DNA from: Burkholderiales bacterium
GTDB taxonomy: Bacteria > Pseudomonadota > Gammaproteobacteria > Burkholderiales > Burkholderiaceae_C
Reading direction: 5' to 3'
NCBI GenBank assembly: GCA_016191995.1
Contig: JACPVA010000049.1
Location: forward strand, 1 to 51,358
DNA length: 51,358 bases
The first letter of the stretch is position 1. Each line of letters starts with the position of its first letter. Shown here piece by piece: positions 1 through 8,936 of this stretch. Under the pieces are notes generated by a model, which saw only the letters and a program-made list of their open reading frames with translations, had not been told where the DNA came from and did no database searches. The translations under genes were made by a program, and so were the position numbers.

Positions 1-735
1 CTGCGCCTGCACCAGCGCCGCGAGCGCGCGCGGCAGCGGCGCCTGCGGTGCGGCCGCCGGGTCGACGACGGCCCAGGCGTGCAGCGTCGCGCCGAGAAAG
101 GTCTCGGCGCAGTCGGCCAGGCTGCGCGCGATGCGCGCCAGCCGCGGGCTGGCGGGGTCGGCGACGAGCAGCAGGTCCAGGCTCAGCAGCCCGCAGCGCA
201 GCGCGAGCAGCTTGGCCGAGGCGTAGGCATGCTTCAGGCTCTCCGGGTCGTCGGCGCAGGCCAGCAGCGGCCGCACGGCGCGACGCTGGAACAGGCGCGC
301 CAGGTCGGACGCGTCGGCGTGCACGAGCAGCGCATCGGCGCGCGGCGCGGCGTCCAGCGCGGCGTCGAGCAGCCGCGCCGACGATCCGCGCGGGTCGACC
401 CAGGCGCGCGGCATCCCGCGCGCAGCCAGGTAGTCCAGTCCGGGCGCCAGCGGCTCGACCGCCGCCGCCAGGTCCAGCTGCGCCAGCTCGCCCGGCGGCG
501 GCGCGCCTTCGGCGGCGTCGAGCAGCAGCACCTGACGCCCGGCCTGGGCGAGCGCGCGCGCGAGCTGGTCCAGCATCGGCGCGCTGCAGGGCAGCCGCGG
601 GTTGGCCACGAGCGCGATCGCGACGCGCGCGCGCGCGCCGGCGAACAGCGCGCGCAGGCCCTGCGCCTGGTCGGGCGCGGACCCGGCACGGCAGGCGTCT
701 GCGGCGTGCATCGGCATCGCTGGGGTCGGATCCAC
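1..735 (-). CDS. FlhG/MinD-like flagellar number protein, degenerate (3' end outside window)
   Basis: The frame is open from a GTG at 733-735 to the window edge (245 codons, no stop). It begins 9 bases after the flhF stop, where flhG/fleN normally sits, so I read it as the FlhG partner of FlhF. FlhG is a MinD/ParA-type ATPase that limits flagellar number and placement. The ParA-like pattern is still visible: a first beta strand (VAIALVANP, about residues 38-46), a helix, then QVLLLDAAEG (about 68-77). However, the deviant Walker A (KGGxGKT) expected after the first strand is replaced by NPRLPCSAPM, so nucleotide binding looks lost. ATGs at codons 7 and 9 are alternative starts. Assignment by position is firm; biochemical activity is doubtful. 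Confidence 0.6.
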   Translation of the reverse strand, partial: MDPTPAMPMHAADACRAGSAPDQAQGLRALFAGARARVAIALVANPRLPCSAPMLDQLARALAQAGRQVLLLDAAEGAPPPGELAQLDLAAAVEPLAPGLDYLAARGMPRAWVDPRGSSARLLDAALDAAPRADALLVHADASDLARLFQRRAVRPLLACADDPESLKHAYASAKLLALRCGLLSLDLLLVADPASPRLARIARSLADCAETFLGATLHAWAVVDPAAAPQAPLPRALAALVQAQ

Positions 736-744
736 GGCCGCGCC

Positions 745-2406
745 TCAGGCCAGCGCGGCGGTCGCGCGGTGGTCGGCGCCGGCGGCCGCCGGCAGCCCGG
801 CGAAGACCAGATTGACCTCGTCGGCGTCGAGCCTCCAGGCCGGGCCGCCGCCGCCGCGCAGCGCGCGCTGCAGCAGCGCCTGCGCCGACAGGCGGTGCCA
901 GTCCTCGGGCACGCGCTGGCCGTTGGCGACCGCGAGCACCGGCAGCTGGTGGCGGATCACGGCGTCCAGCGCCGGCGCGAGCTTGATCGCCTCGTCGACC
1001 TTGGCCAGGATCACGCCCTTGCAGCTCGCCGCGCGGTACGACACCAGCACGTCCTCGATCGTCTCGCCCTGCGCCGCGGCGTTGACGACCAGCAGGCGCT
1101 GGATCGACCGATGCGACAGCATCTCGAGCAGCTCGCGCGTGCGCGCATCGCGCTGCGCCATGCCGGCGGTGTCGATCAGCACCAGGCGCTTGCCCGCCAG
1201 CAGATCCAGCAGGTCCTCCAGCGACGCACGGTCGTGCGCGGTGTGCACCGGCACGCCGAGGATGCGCCCGTAGGCACGCAGCTGCTCGTGCGCACCCAGC
1301 CGGTAGGCGTCCAGCGTCACCAGGCCGAGCTGCGCCGCGCCGTGGCGGGTCGCGAAGGCGGCCGCCAGCTTGGCCGTGCTGGTCGTCTTGCCGACCCCGG
1401 TCGAGCCGACCAGCGCGAGGACGCCGCCGCGGTCTTCGAGCGCGCCGTCCGCCTCGCCGGTGGCGAGGTTGCGCTCCAGCACGCTGGCGGCCCAGCCGTC
1501 CTCGTCGACATCGTCGGGCAGCGCGGCGACCAGCTTGCGCACCAGCTGCGGCGAGAAACCCAGCTCGAGCAGCCGCTGCGCCAGGCGCGCCTGGCGCGGC
1601 TGGCGCTGCAGCTTCTCCATGAAGGCGAGCGCGCCGAAGCGCTGCTCGATCAGGCTGCGCATCGACCGCAGCTCCTGCATCATCCCGCCCGTGTCGGCGG
1701 GCTCGGGCAGGCTGCGCATGGGCTCGGGCAGCGGCGGCTCGGCCAGGCGGGCCTCGGGGGCGGCGTGCGTCGCGGCGGCGGGGCCCGGCTGCGGCCGCAG
1801 GCCCGGCCCGGCCCAGCCCTCGGCGTCGGTCGATCCCGAAGCCTGCGCGGCCGCAGCCGGCCGGCCGGCCGGCGCGGCGACGATCCATTCATCGTCCACC
1901 TCGTGCGCGGTGCCGGCTTCGGGCCCAGCCATCGGACGCGACCCCGCAGCGGCGGGACGTGCCGGCGCGGTCTGCGGCGCGGCTTGCGACGCCACCGGGC
2001 TGCGCGCCGCCGTCGGCATGCCCTTCGGCGCCGACGAGCGTGCGTCGAGCTCGGCCTGGCGGCGGCGCAGCATGCGTTCGCGTACATAGTCCTGGAACGA
2101 CAGCGTGCTCATGCCGAGCATCTGCACGTCGCGCTCGACGCTGGCACGCGCCTCGGCGCGCGGCTCGCTCGCCGACTCCGGCCCGGCCAGCGGCGCCTCG
2201 GCAGCTGGCCGGCTCGCCGCGCCGGCACGCGCCGGCGGCGGCGTCACGCGCTCGATCTGCTGCAGACTGCCGGGCGCCATCGCCAGCACCTCCACGCCCT
2301 CGGCGCAGGGGCGGGTCGACAGCACGACGGCCTCGTCGCCGAAGGCCTGGCGCACCGCCATCAGCGCCTCGCGCGGGCTGCGCGCGGTAAAGCGGCGCGC
2401 GTTCAT
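745..2406 (-). CDS. flhF: Flagellar biosynthesis SRP-type GTPase FlhF
   Basis: FlhF is the signal-recognition-particle-family GTPase that sets the site of flagellum assembly at the inner membrane. The 553-residue product starts MNARRFTARSPREAL, which matches the family N-terminus; an ATG 27 bases further upstream gives a less typical start. A long variable Ala/Pro-rich B region (about residues 80-260) precedes the NG domain, where G1 is GSTGVGKTTSTAKLA, G3 is DTAGMAQRD and G4 is AKVDEA. It lies 85 bases after flhA and 9 bases before the FlhG-like gene, so all are probably cotranscribed. It is intact and confidently identified. Confidence 0.95.
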   Translation of the reverse strand: MNARRFTARSPREALMAVRQAFGDEAVVLSTRPCAEGVEVLAMAPGSLQQIERVTPPPARAGAASRPAAEAPLAGPESASEPRAEARASVERDVQMLGMSTLSFQDYVRERMLRRRQAELDARSSAPKGMPTAARSPVASQAAPQTAPARPAAAGSRPMAGPEAGTAHEVDDEWIVAAPAGRPAAAAQASGSTDAEGWAGPGLRPQPGPAAATHAAPEARLAEPPLPEPMRSLPEPADTGGMMQELRSMRSLIEQRFGALAFMEKLQRQPRQARLAQRLLELGFSPQLVRKLVAALPDDVDEDGWAASVLERNLATGEADGALEDRGGVLALVGSTGVGKTTSTAKLAAAFATRHGAAQLGLVTLDAYRLGAHEQLRAYGRILGVPVHTAHDRASLEDLLDLLAGKRLVLIDTAGMAQRDARTRELLEMLSHRSIQRLLVVNAAAQGETIEDVLVSYRAASCKGVILAKVDEAIKLAPALDAVIRHQLPVLAVANGQRVPEDWHRLSAQALLQRALRGGGGPAWRLDADEVNLVFAGLPAAAGADHRATAALA

Positions 2407-2491
2407 GCGGGTTCCCGGCGCGCGCCGGCGCACGGCGCGGCGACGCCGCGGGTCGGGATGCCGCGGCCGGCGCGGCCACGGGGATGGCGGG

Positions 2492-4594
2492 TCATGCAGT
2501 GCCTCCGATGATCGAGCCGATGCGGATCGTGTGCGTGTCCGGGATCTCGCTGTGCGCCAGCACCCTCAGCCGCGGCGCGGCACGCCGCAGCAGCCGCGCC
2601 ATCGGCGCGCGGATGACGTCGGGCACGAGCAGGCAGGCCGGCACGCCGAGGTCCTCCTGCCGGCGCGCGGTGTCGGCCGCGCCGCGGCCTAGCGTGTCGG
2701 CCACGCCGGGGTCGAGCGCCGCGCCGTGCGGCGAGGTCAGCGCGCCGGTGACGAGGCGTTCGAGCTCGGGCTCGAGCGCGATCACGTCGAGCTCCTTCAC
2801 CGGCCCGTAGATCTGCTGCACGATCGCCGGCGCGAGGTGGATGCGGATCAGCCGCGCCAGCTCGGCCGGGTCGCTCGCCGCGCCCGCGTGCTCGGCCAGC
2901 GCCTCGACGATCGAGCGCATGTCGCGGATGTGCACGCCCTCTTCCAGCAGCAGCTGCAGCACCTTCTGCAGGGTGGCGATTGCGACCATCTTGGGGACCA
3001 CGTCTTCGATCAGCTTCGGCGCCAGCCGGGTCACGTGCTCGACGAGCTGCTGCGTCTCGACCCGGCCGAGCAGCCGTGCGGCGTTCAGCTGCATCAAGTG
3101 TGAGAGGTGGGTGGCGACGACGGTCGCGCAATCAACGACCGTATACCCGGCCATCTGGGCCGCCTCGCGGTGGCGCTCGTCGATCCACACCGCCGGCAGC
3201 CCGAACGCCGGGTCGGTGGTGCGCGTGCCGGGCAGCTGCTGCACCGCACCGCCCGGGTTGATCGCCAGCAGCTGGCCGGGGAAGGCCTCGCCCTCGCCGA
3301 CCACCGCGCCGCGCAGCGTGACGCGGTAGGCGCTGGGCTTGAGCTCGAGGTTGTCGCGGATATGCACCGACGGCGGCAGGAAGCCGACATCCTGCGCGAA
3401 CTTCTTGCGCACGCCCTTGATGCGGCCGAGCAGGTCGGCACCCGGCAGCGCGGCGCGCGCCTTGTCGACCAGGGTGATCAGCCGGTAGCCGACCTCCAGC
3501 CCGAGCGTGTCGACCGGCTGCAGGTCGTCCCAGCTCGCCTCGGCGGCGGCCGGGGCGTCGCCGGCAGCCGCCGCCGGCGCCGGCTCGGCCGCGGCGCGCT
3601 GCTGGCGCCGCCGAAGCATCCACGCGAACCCGGCCAGCGCGCCGCCGATCAGCAGGAAGACCAGGTGCGGCATCCCCGGCACCAGCCCGAGCGCGCCGAT
3701 GATCGCGCCGGTCACCGCCACCGCCCTGGCCGACGCGAAGACCTGGTCGCGGATCTGCGTGCCGACGTCGCTGTCGCCGCCGACGCGCGAGACGACGATC
3801 GCCGCCGCGACCGAGATCAGCAGCGCCGGGATCTGCGCCACTAGCGCGTCGCCGACCGCCAGCAGGACGTAGTTCTGCGCCGCCTGCGCCAGCGGCAGCC
3901 CGTGCGTGACGGTGCCGATGACCAGCCCGCCGACGATGTTGATGAACAGGATCAGCAGCCCGGCCATCGCGTCGCCGCGCACGTACTTGCTGGCACCGTC
4001 CATCGAGCCGAAGAAGTCCGCCTCCTGCGCGACCTCGGTGCGGCGGCGGCGCGCCTCCTGCTCGTCGATCAGGCCGGCGTTCAGGTCGGCGTCGATCGCC
4101 ATCTGCTTGCCCGGCATCGCATCCAGCGTGAAGCGGGCGCCGACCTCGGCGATGCGCTCCGCGCCCTTGGTGACGACGATGAAGTTGATCACGACCAGGA
4201 TCGAGAACACGATCAGCCCGACGGCGAAGTTGCCGCCGATCAGCGCCTCGCCGAAGGACTCGATGACCTGCCCCGCCGCGCCCGTGCCCTGGTGCCCCTG
4301 CAGCAGCACGACGCGCGTCGAGGCGACGTTGAGCGACAGCCGCAGCAGCGTCGTCACCAGCAGCACCGCCGGCAGCGCCGCGAAGTCCAGCGGCTTGACC
4401 ATGTTCGCCGCCACCATCATCACCATCAGCGCCAGCGCGATGTTGAAGGTGAACAGCAGGTCGAGCGCGAACGCCGGCAGCGGCAGCACCATCATCGCCA
4501 GCATCATGACGACGAACAGCGGCGCGGTCAGCGTCGCCAGCCGCGCCGCCTGCGGGCCGAAGTAGACCGAGAACTGGCCCATCCAGCGGTTCAC
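2492..4594 (-). CDS. flhA: Flagellar type III export gate protein FlhA
   Basis: FlhA is the large inner-membrane component of the flagellar export gate. It couples proton flow to export and its cytosolic ring docks chaperone-substrate complexes. The product is 700 residues, the usual length. The N-terminal half holds about eight hydrophobic segments, starting near residue 20, with the conserved cytoplasmic FHIPEP-type region after them (LSLNVASTRVVLL, then the GxFAVGLIVF segment). The C-terminal half from about residue 350 is soluble. The start is GTG (4592-4594) and overlaps the flhB stop as GTGA, indicating translational coupling. No defects seen. Confidence 0.97.
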   Translation of the reverse strand: MNRWMGQFSVYFGPQAARLATLTAPLFVVMMLAMMVLPLPAFALDLLFTFNIALALMVMMVAANMVKPLDFAALPAVLLVTTLLRLSLNVASTRVVLLQGHQGTGAAGQVIESFGEALIGGNFAVGLIVFSILVVINFIVVTKGAERIAEVGARFTLDAMPGKQMAIDADLNAGLIDEQEARRRRTEVAQEADFFGSMDGASKYVRGDAMAGLLILFINIVGGLVIGTVTHGLPLAQAAQNYVLLAVGDALVAQIPALLISVAAAIVVSRVGGDSDVGTQIRDQVFASARAVAVTGAIIGALGLVPGMPHLVFLLIGGALAGFAWMLRRRQQRAAAEPAPAAAAGDAPAAAEASWDDLQPVDTLGLEVGYRLITLVDKARAALPGADLLGRIKGVRKKFAQDVGFLPPSVHIRDNLELKPSAYRVTLRGAVVGEGEAFPGQLLAINPGGAVQQLPGTRTTDPAFGLPAVWIDERHREAAQMAGYTVVDCATVVATHLSHLMQLNAARLLGRVETQQLVEHVTRLAPKLIEDVVPKMVAIATLQKVLQLLLEEGVHIRDMRSIVEALAEHAGAASDPAELARLIRIHLAPAIVQQIYGPVKELDVIALEPELERLVTGALTSPHGAALDPGVADTLGRGAADTARRQEDLGVPACLLVPDVIRAPMARLLRRAAPRLRVLAHSEIPDTHTIRIGSIIGGTA

Positions 4595-5781
4595 GCCTCA
4601 GCCCCCTCGCGCGGCCTGCGGCGGCCGGCCGCGCGCGCACCGGCGGCGCGCGGGTCGAGCGGATCCAGCCCCGGCGGCACCGGCAGCGCCTGCGGCGCCT
4701 CGGGCGGCGCCATGCCGATCTCGGAGGCGGCGCGCAGCTGGAAGACCCAGGCCAGCACCTGCGCGACGGCGGCGAACAGCGCGGCCGGGATCTCCTGCCC
4801 CAACTCGCAGTGCGCATAGAGCGCGCGCGCCAGCGGCGGCGCCTGCAGTATCGGCACGCGCGCGGCGCGCGCGGCGTCGCGGATGCGCAGCGCGAGCAGG
4901 TCGGCACCCTTGGCGACCACGCGCGGCGCGCCGCCGCCGGCCTCGTCGTACTTCAGCGCCACCGCATAGTGGCTCGGGTTCATGACGACGACGTCGGCCG
5001 ACGGCACCGCGGCCATCATGCGCCGCGTGGCGAGAGCGCGCATGCGGGCGCGGATGCGGCCCTTGACCTCGGCGCTGCCCTCGGTCTCCTTGAGCTCCTG
5101 CTTCATCTCCTGGTGGCTCATGCGCAGCCGCTGCGCCAGCAGGTGGCGCTGCAGCGGCACGTCGACGAGCGCGAACACCCCCAGCGCCAGCACGAGCAGC
5201 AGCAGCCCGGCGACGACGAGCTCGCCGGCGCCCGTCAGCGCACGCTCGGGCGGCAGCGCCAGCAGCGCGGCGAACTGCCCGGCGTGCAGCCCGAGGTAGC
5301 CGGCGCCGATCGCCAGCAGCAGCAGCGCCAGCAGGCAGGCCTTCAGCAGCGTCACGAGCTGGTCCTTCGAGGCCATGCGCTTCAGGCCCTTCAGCGGGTC
5401 CAGCTTGTCCAGCCTGGGCTCGATCGCCTTCAGCGTGAAGTTCCAGCCGCCGCTGAGCACGCCGGCGGCGGCGGCCATCGCCCACAGCACCGCGCCCAGC
5501 GGCAGCGCGAAGGCGAGCACGAGCCAGGCGATGCCGGCCAGCGCGTCGTGCATCGCCGTCGCATCGGCCAGCGCCGCGGCGTCGAAGCGCAGCGCCTGCC
5601 CCATCAGCGACTGCAGCCGCTGCAGCAGCGGGGCGCCGAAGCCGAGCAGCAGCATCCCGGCACCGCCGATCGCCACCAGATGCCCGAGGTCGCGCGAGCG
5701 CGCGACCTGGCCGTCCTCGCGCGCCTTGCGGATCCTGCGCGGGGTGGCTGGGAGGGTCTTCTGTTGCGCGTCGTCGGCCAT
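4591..5781 (-). CDS. flhB: Flagellar type III export switch protein FlhB
   Basis: FlhB is the inner-membrane export component whose self-cleaved cytoplasmic domain switches specificity from rod/hook to filament substrates. The 396-residue product has the typical N-terminus (QQKTLPATPRRIRKAREDGQ), four hydrophobic segments between about residues 30 and 220, and a basic linker. The autocleavage site reads NPSH (in VVVMNPSHYAVALKYD, about residue 270) instead of the near-universal NPTH. A Pro/Ala/Arg-rich tail of about 40 residues follows the FlhBC domain. It is the first gene of the flhB-flhA-flhF-flhG run here. Confidence 0.96.
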   Translation of the reverse strand: MADDAQQKTLPATPRRIRKAREDGQVARSRDLGHLVAIGGAGMLLLGFGAPLLQRLQSLMGQALRFDAAALADATAMHDALAGIAWLVLAFALPLGAVLWAMAAAAGVLSGGWNFTLKAIEPRLDKLDPLKGLKRMASKDQLVTLLKACLLALLLLAIGAGYLGLHAGQFAALLALPPERALTGAGELVVAGLLLLVLALGVFALVDVPLQRHLLAQRLRMSHQEMKQELKETEGSAEVKGRIRARMRALATRRMMAAVPSADVVVMNPSHYAVALKYDEAGGGAPRVVAKGADLLALRIRDAARAARVPILQAPPLARALYAHCELGQEIPAALFAAVAQVLAWVFQLRAASEIGMAPPEAPQALPVPPGLDPLDPRAAGARAAGRRRPREGAEA

Positions 5782-5956
5782 CGCGGGGGCGCTCTCGCAC
5801 CGGGTGCCGCGATGGTGCCGGCCGCCGCAGCACGCAGGCAGCGAATAAGCCGGCGATTCGGCGCCGTGTTCGCGTCAAGCACCGGCACGCATCGTGCCGG
5901 CCGGGCCGCGCCTGCGCGCTTGGCCGCGTCGTCGCCAGTCCGTGCAGGCTGCCACT

Positions 5957-6136
5957 GCGCTTGCATCCGCGCACCGAAATCTTGGGTCGCCGTGGAAGCT
6001 CGGAACGCGCCGAGTCTTCCCGAAGGGATTTCCCTTCTCGCTCATCTACCGCATCGAGCAGGAGGAATTGGCCGTCTTCGTGGTCGCCCATTTCGAGCGC
6101 CGACCGAGCTACTGGCGGCGACGCAGTGACGCGTAA
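5957..6136 (+). pseudogene. RelE/ParE-family toxin, C-terminal remnant
   Basis: The last ~58 codons of an open frame match the C-terminal half of RelE/ParE toxins: GSPWKLGTRRVFPKGFPF, then SLIYRIEQEELAVFVVAH, then ERRPSYWRRR before a TAA at 6134-6136. The beta-strand pattern (FPFSLIYR...VVAHFERRPSYWR) is characteristic. Upstream of about 5957 the frame no longer resembles the family, and no antitoxin gene is visible, so the N-terminal half and partner are missing. It sits between flhB and an IS91-type transposase scrap, which suggests an insertion-deletion scar. The call is from the motif pattern only. Confidence 0.6.
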
Positions 6137-6157
6137 CCCCTCGGTCAGCGCGACACG

Positions 6158-6298
6158 CTACGGCAGCGCCAGGTGCACGTGCGGATGAAGCTCCAGCGCG
6201 CGGCTGTGGGTGTGCGGCACCGCCAGCGCGCCGGGGCCGTCGCGCAGCTTGCGGTGGTTCAGCGCGAACTCGCGCAGCGTGTGCCAGGCGCAGTCCAT
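6158..6298 (-). pseudogene. IS91-family (HUH/Y2) transposase fragment
   Basis: A 46-codon stretch, ATG at 6296-6298 to TAG at 6158-6160, reads like the middle of an IS91-type transposase: WHTLREFALNHRKL, then GALAVPHTHSRALELHPH followed by VHLALP. HPHVH fits the HUH endonuclease motif of this group, preceded by the usual HTHxRxL segment. An intact transposase is around 300-400 residues. Stops flank the fragment on both sides, so this is a relic. No terminal repeats or target-site structure could be found around it. Confidence 0.65.
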
Positions 6299-6623
6299 CA
6301 GAGCTCGTGCGGGTCAGGTCTTAAGTCGAAAGTCGGAGCGGGATCAGGTAACGTTCTATCCGGACTCCTTCCGAAACACTCGTACGGCGGAAGGGGGCAG
6401 CTGATCCTGGCCCTGCCCCACGCTCCAGCCTGCGCTGGCCGATGCTTGCGACGCACGGCGCGGCGAGACCGGCAGCGGGCCGGCTTCGCGGGGACCGCGG
6501 TGGTTTTCGGACCCCGAAGACCGACAAGGTGGCCAGCCGCCCTCGGCTTGCACGATCGTCAGAAGCCGATTGCCGCGCAAACGCCGAGCGCCGGCCGCCT
6601 GCGCAGCCGTCCGAAGCCGACCG
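6299..6623. other. Gene-free stretch between IS91 relic and orn
   Basis: About 325 bases with no supportable gene on either strand. Short open frames here are Arg/Pro/Ser-rich and lack ribosome binding sites. The only structure seen is an imperfect hairpin at 6502-6522 (9-base arms with one G-U pair, three-base loop). It lies downstream of the 3' end of orn and could be part of a terminator, although no T-run follows. Composition is slightly less GC-rich near 6320-6400, consistent with leftover mobile DNA. Confidence 0.5.
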
Positions 6624-7184
6624 TCAGACCGCCAGCAGATGCTGCCGGTAATGCAGCAGCTCGTCGATCGATTCGTGGATGTCGGCCAGCGCGGTGTGGT
6701 TCTGCGCCTTCTTGAAGCCTTCCAGCGCCGCCGGCTTCCAGCGCCGTGCCAGCTCCTTGAGCGTGCTCACGTCCAGGTTGCGGTAGTGGAAGAAGGCCTC
6801 CAGCGCCGGCATGTCCTTGGCCAGGAAGCGCCGGTCCTGGCATACCGAGTTGCCGCACATCGGGCTCTTGCCCTTGGGCACGTAGCGCTGCAGGAAGGCC
6901 AGTACCAGCTGCTCGGCCGCCGCCTCGTCGACGGTCGAGGCGCGAACGCGCTCGATCAGCCCGCTCTTGCCGTGCGTGCCCTTGTTCCACGCATCCATCG
7001 CGTCGAGCACGGCGGCGTCCTGGTGGATCGCGATCACCGGGCCCTCGACGCGCTGCGTCACCTGCGGGTCGGTGACGACGACGGCGATCTCGATGATGCG
7101 CTCCTTGACCGGGTCCAGCCCCGTCATCTCGAGGTCGATCCAGACCAGGTTGTGCTCGCTGATGGGCAGCGTCGTCTCGCTCAT
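6624..7184 (-). CDS. orn: Oligoribonuclease
   Basis: Orn is the DEDDh 3'-to-5' exoribonuclease that finishes RNA decay by hydrolysing dinucleotides, including pGpG. The 186-residue product begins [20 protein letters not shown]. An open frame extends 72 codons upstream, but that part overlaps the divergent protease gene and is not family-like, so I use the ATG at 7184. DEDDh residues visible: D and E in [12 protein letters not shown] in the central helix region, and the [18 protein letters not shown] segment near the C-terminus supplying the late His/Asp. Confident and intact. Confidence 0.96.
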   Translation of the reverse strand: MSETTLPISEHNLVWIDLEMTGLDPVKERIIEIAVVVTDPQVTQRVEGPVIAIHQDAAVLDAMDAWNKGTHGKSGLIERVRASTVDEAAAEQLVLAFLQRYVPKGKSPMCGNSVCQDRRFLAKDMPALEAFFHYRNLDVSTLKELARRWKPAALEGFKKAQNHTALADIHESIDELLHYRQHLLAV

Positions 7185-7239
7185 GGGGTCGACCTCGGGC
7201 AAAGCGCGGGATTCTCGCCCAAGCCTACACTCGCGCCCG

Positions 7240-8550
7240 ATGCAAGCCTCCACCGTTTCCTGGGTCTTCGCCACGTTCGTGCTGACGTCGCTCGCGACCC
7301 GGCTCTGGCTGGCGACGCGCCAGATGCGCCATGTCGCCGCGCACCGCGACCGCGTGCCGGCGCCGTTCGCCGCCACCGTGCCGATCGACGTGCACCGCAA
7401 GGCGGCCGACTACACGCTGGCCAAGGGCCGGCTCGGGATCGCCGCGATGGCGCTCGGCGGCGCGGTGCTGATCGGCTGGACGCTGCTCGGCGGGCTGGAC
7501 GCGCTCAATGCCGCGCTGCTCGACGCGGTGTGGCCGCGGCTGGGCGACATGGGCTACCAGCTCGCGCTGCTGGCGGCCTTCGTGCTGGTCGGCAGCCTGA
7601 TCGAGCTGCCGCTGGAGTGGTTCTCGACCTTCCGCGTCGAGCAGCGCCACGGCTTCAACCGCATGACGCTGGCGCTGTTCGTCGTCGACCACCTCAAGGG
7701 GCTGGTCGTCGCCGCGCTGCTCGGCCTGCCGCTGGCCGCACTCGTGCTCGGCCTGATGGGCGCGGCCGGCGCGCTGTGGTGGGTCTGGGCCTGGGCGGCC
7801 TGGGTCGGCTTCATGCTGCTGATGATGGTCGTCTTCCCGACCGTCATCGCGCCCTGGTTCAACCGCTTCGAGCCGCTCGCCGACGCCCAGCTCGCCGAGC
7901 GCGTGCGCGCGCTGATGGCGCGCTGCGGCTTCGCCGCGCGCGGCCTGTACGTGATGGACGGGAGCCGGCGCTCGGCGCACGGCAATGCCTACTTCACCGG
8001 CCTCGGGCGCGCCAAGCGCGTGGTCTTCTTCGACACCCTGCTGCAGCGGCTGGCGCCGGGCGAGGTCGAGGCGGTGCTGGCGCACGAGCTCGGCCACTTC
8101 AGGCTGCGCCATGTGCCGCAGCGGATCGCGCTGACCGCGGCGGTCAGCGGGGCGGCGCTGGCCCTGCTCGCCTGGCTGGCCGCGCAGCCCGCGTTCTACC
8201 TCGGCCTGGGCGTGCAGCCGAGCCTGGGCGCGCCGAACGATGCGCTGGCGCTGATCCTGTTCATGCTCGCGCTGCCGCCGCTGGCCTTCTTCGCCACGCC
8301 GCTGGGTGCGCTGCTGTCGCGCCGGCACGAGTTCCAGGCCGACGCCTACGCCTGCGCGCAGGCCGACGGCGCACAGCTGGCCAGCGCGCTGCTCAAGCTG
8401 CACGAGGACAATGCATCGACGCTGACGCCGGACCCGGTCTACGCGCGTTTCTACTACTCGCACCCGCCGGCCGCCGAGCGGCTGGCGGTGCTGCCGGCAC
8501 CCGCCGCGGCGGCCACCGGTGGCCGGCTGCCGGATCCACTGCCCGCCTGA
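7240..8550 (+). CDS. M48-family (Ste24/HtpX-like) membrane zinc metallopeptidase
   Basis: The 436-residue product has the Ste24-type layout: an N-terminal membrane segment, several further hydrophobic helices, then the zinc motif HELGH (in [14 protein letters not shown], about residue 285). A second conserved segment, [11 protein letters not shown] (about 365), provides the downstream Glu. The family cleaves membrane or C-terminal peptide substrates on the cytoplasmic side of the inner membrane; the bacterial substrate is not known. It diverges from orn with 55 bases between the two starts, and the next gene starts 14 bases downstream, so it probably leads a unit with the pterin dehydratase and rsgA. 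Confidence 0.88.
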   Translation: MQASTVSWVFATFVLTSLATRLWLATRQMRHVAAHRDRVPAPFAATVPIDVHRKAADYTLAKGRLGIAAMALGGAVLIGWTLLGGLDALNAALLDAVWPRLGDMGYQLALLAAFVLVGSLIELPLEWFSTFRVEQRHGFNRMTLALFVVDHLKGLVVAALLGLPLAALVLGLMGAAGALWWVWAWAAWVGFMLLMMVVFPTVIAPWFNRFEPLADAQLAERVRALMARCGFAARGLYVMDGSRRSAHGNAYFTGLGRAKRVVFFDTLLQRLAPGEVEAVLAHELGHFRLRHVPQRIALTAAVSGAALALLAWLAAQPAFYLGLGVQPSLGAPNDALALILFMLALPPLAFFATPLGALLSRRHEFQADAYACAQADGAQLASALLKLHEDNASTLTPDPVYARFYYSHPPAAERLAVLPAPAAAATGGRLPDPLPA

Positions 8551-8564
8551 CACACCCAGCCCCG

Positions 8565-8936
8565 ATGCCCGCGACCGACTCGACTGCCCTGCCTACGCTG
8601 GCCGCCTTGCTCGCCGAGCGCTGCCGGCCGCTCGACGGCCAGCGCGCGATGAGCGCCGACGAGGTGACGGCGCACCTGGCTGCGCTGCCCGGCTGGCGCG
8701 CGGTCGATCCGGACAGCCCGCATGCCGCGATCGAGAAGCGCTTCGGCTTCGGCGACTTCCACCGCACGATGGCCTTCGTCAATGCGGTGGCCTGGATCGC
8801 GCACGCCGAGGACCACCACCCCGACCTCGAGGTCGGCTACGCCCACTGCACGGTGCGCTACCGCACGCACGCGGTCGGCGGGGTGTCGATCAACGACATG
8901 ATCTGCGCCGCCAAGATCGACGCGCTGCGGCCTTGA
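8565..8936 (+). CDS. Pterin-4a-carbinolamine dehydratase
   Basis: The 123-residue product matches the PCD/DCoH family, which dehydrates 4a-hydroxytetrahydropterin to recycle the cofactor of aromatic-acid hydroxylases. The signature is EDHHPDLEVGYAHCTVRYRT (about residues 85-104), with the active-site His pair and the following VGGVSINDMICAAKID helix. The first ~25 residues are an extension compared with the minimal family. Its TGA stop overlaps the TTG start of rsgA (TTGA), so the two are translationally coupled. No phenylalanine hydroxylase gene is nearby. Confidence 0.9.
   Translation: MPATDSTALPTLAALLAERCRPLDGQRAMSADEVTAHLAALPGWRAVDPDSPHAAIEKRFGFGDFHRTMAFVNAVAWIAHAEDHHPDLEVGYAHCTVRYRTHAVGGVSINDMICAAKIDALRP

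Noticed and set aside
79..2511. Very long plus-strand open frame (810 codons) opposite flhF and flhG
   Set aside because: Arg/Gln/Ala-rich product with no family features; it is the antisense of flhF and its neighbour, a common artefact at this GC content.
3132..4907. Long minus-strand frame across flhA and flhB
   Set aside because: Alternate frame of the real flagellar genes; the product is Arg/Gly-rich and has no motifs.
7185..7400. 72-codon N-terminal extension of oligoribonuclease
   Set aside because: Not family-like and overlaps the divergent protease gene; the ATG at 7184 gives the standard start.
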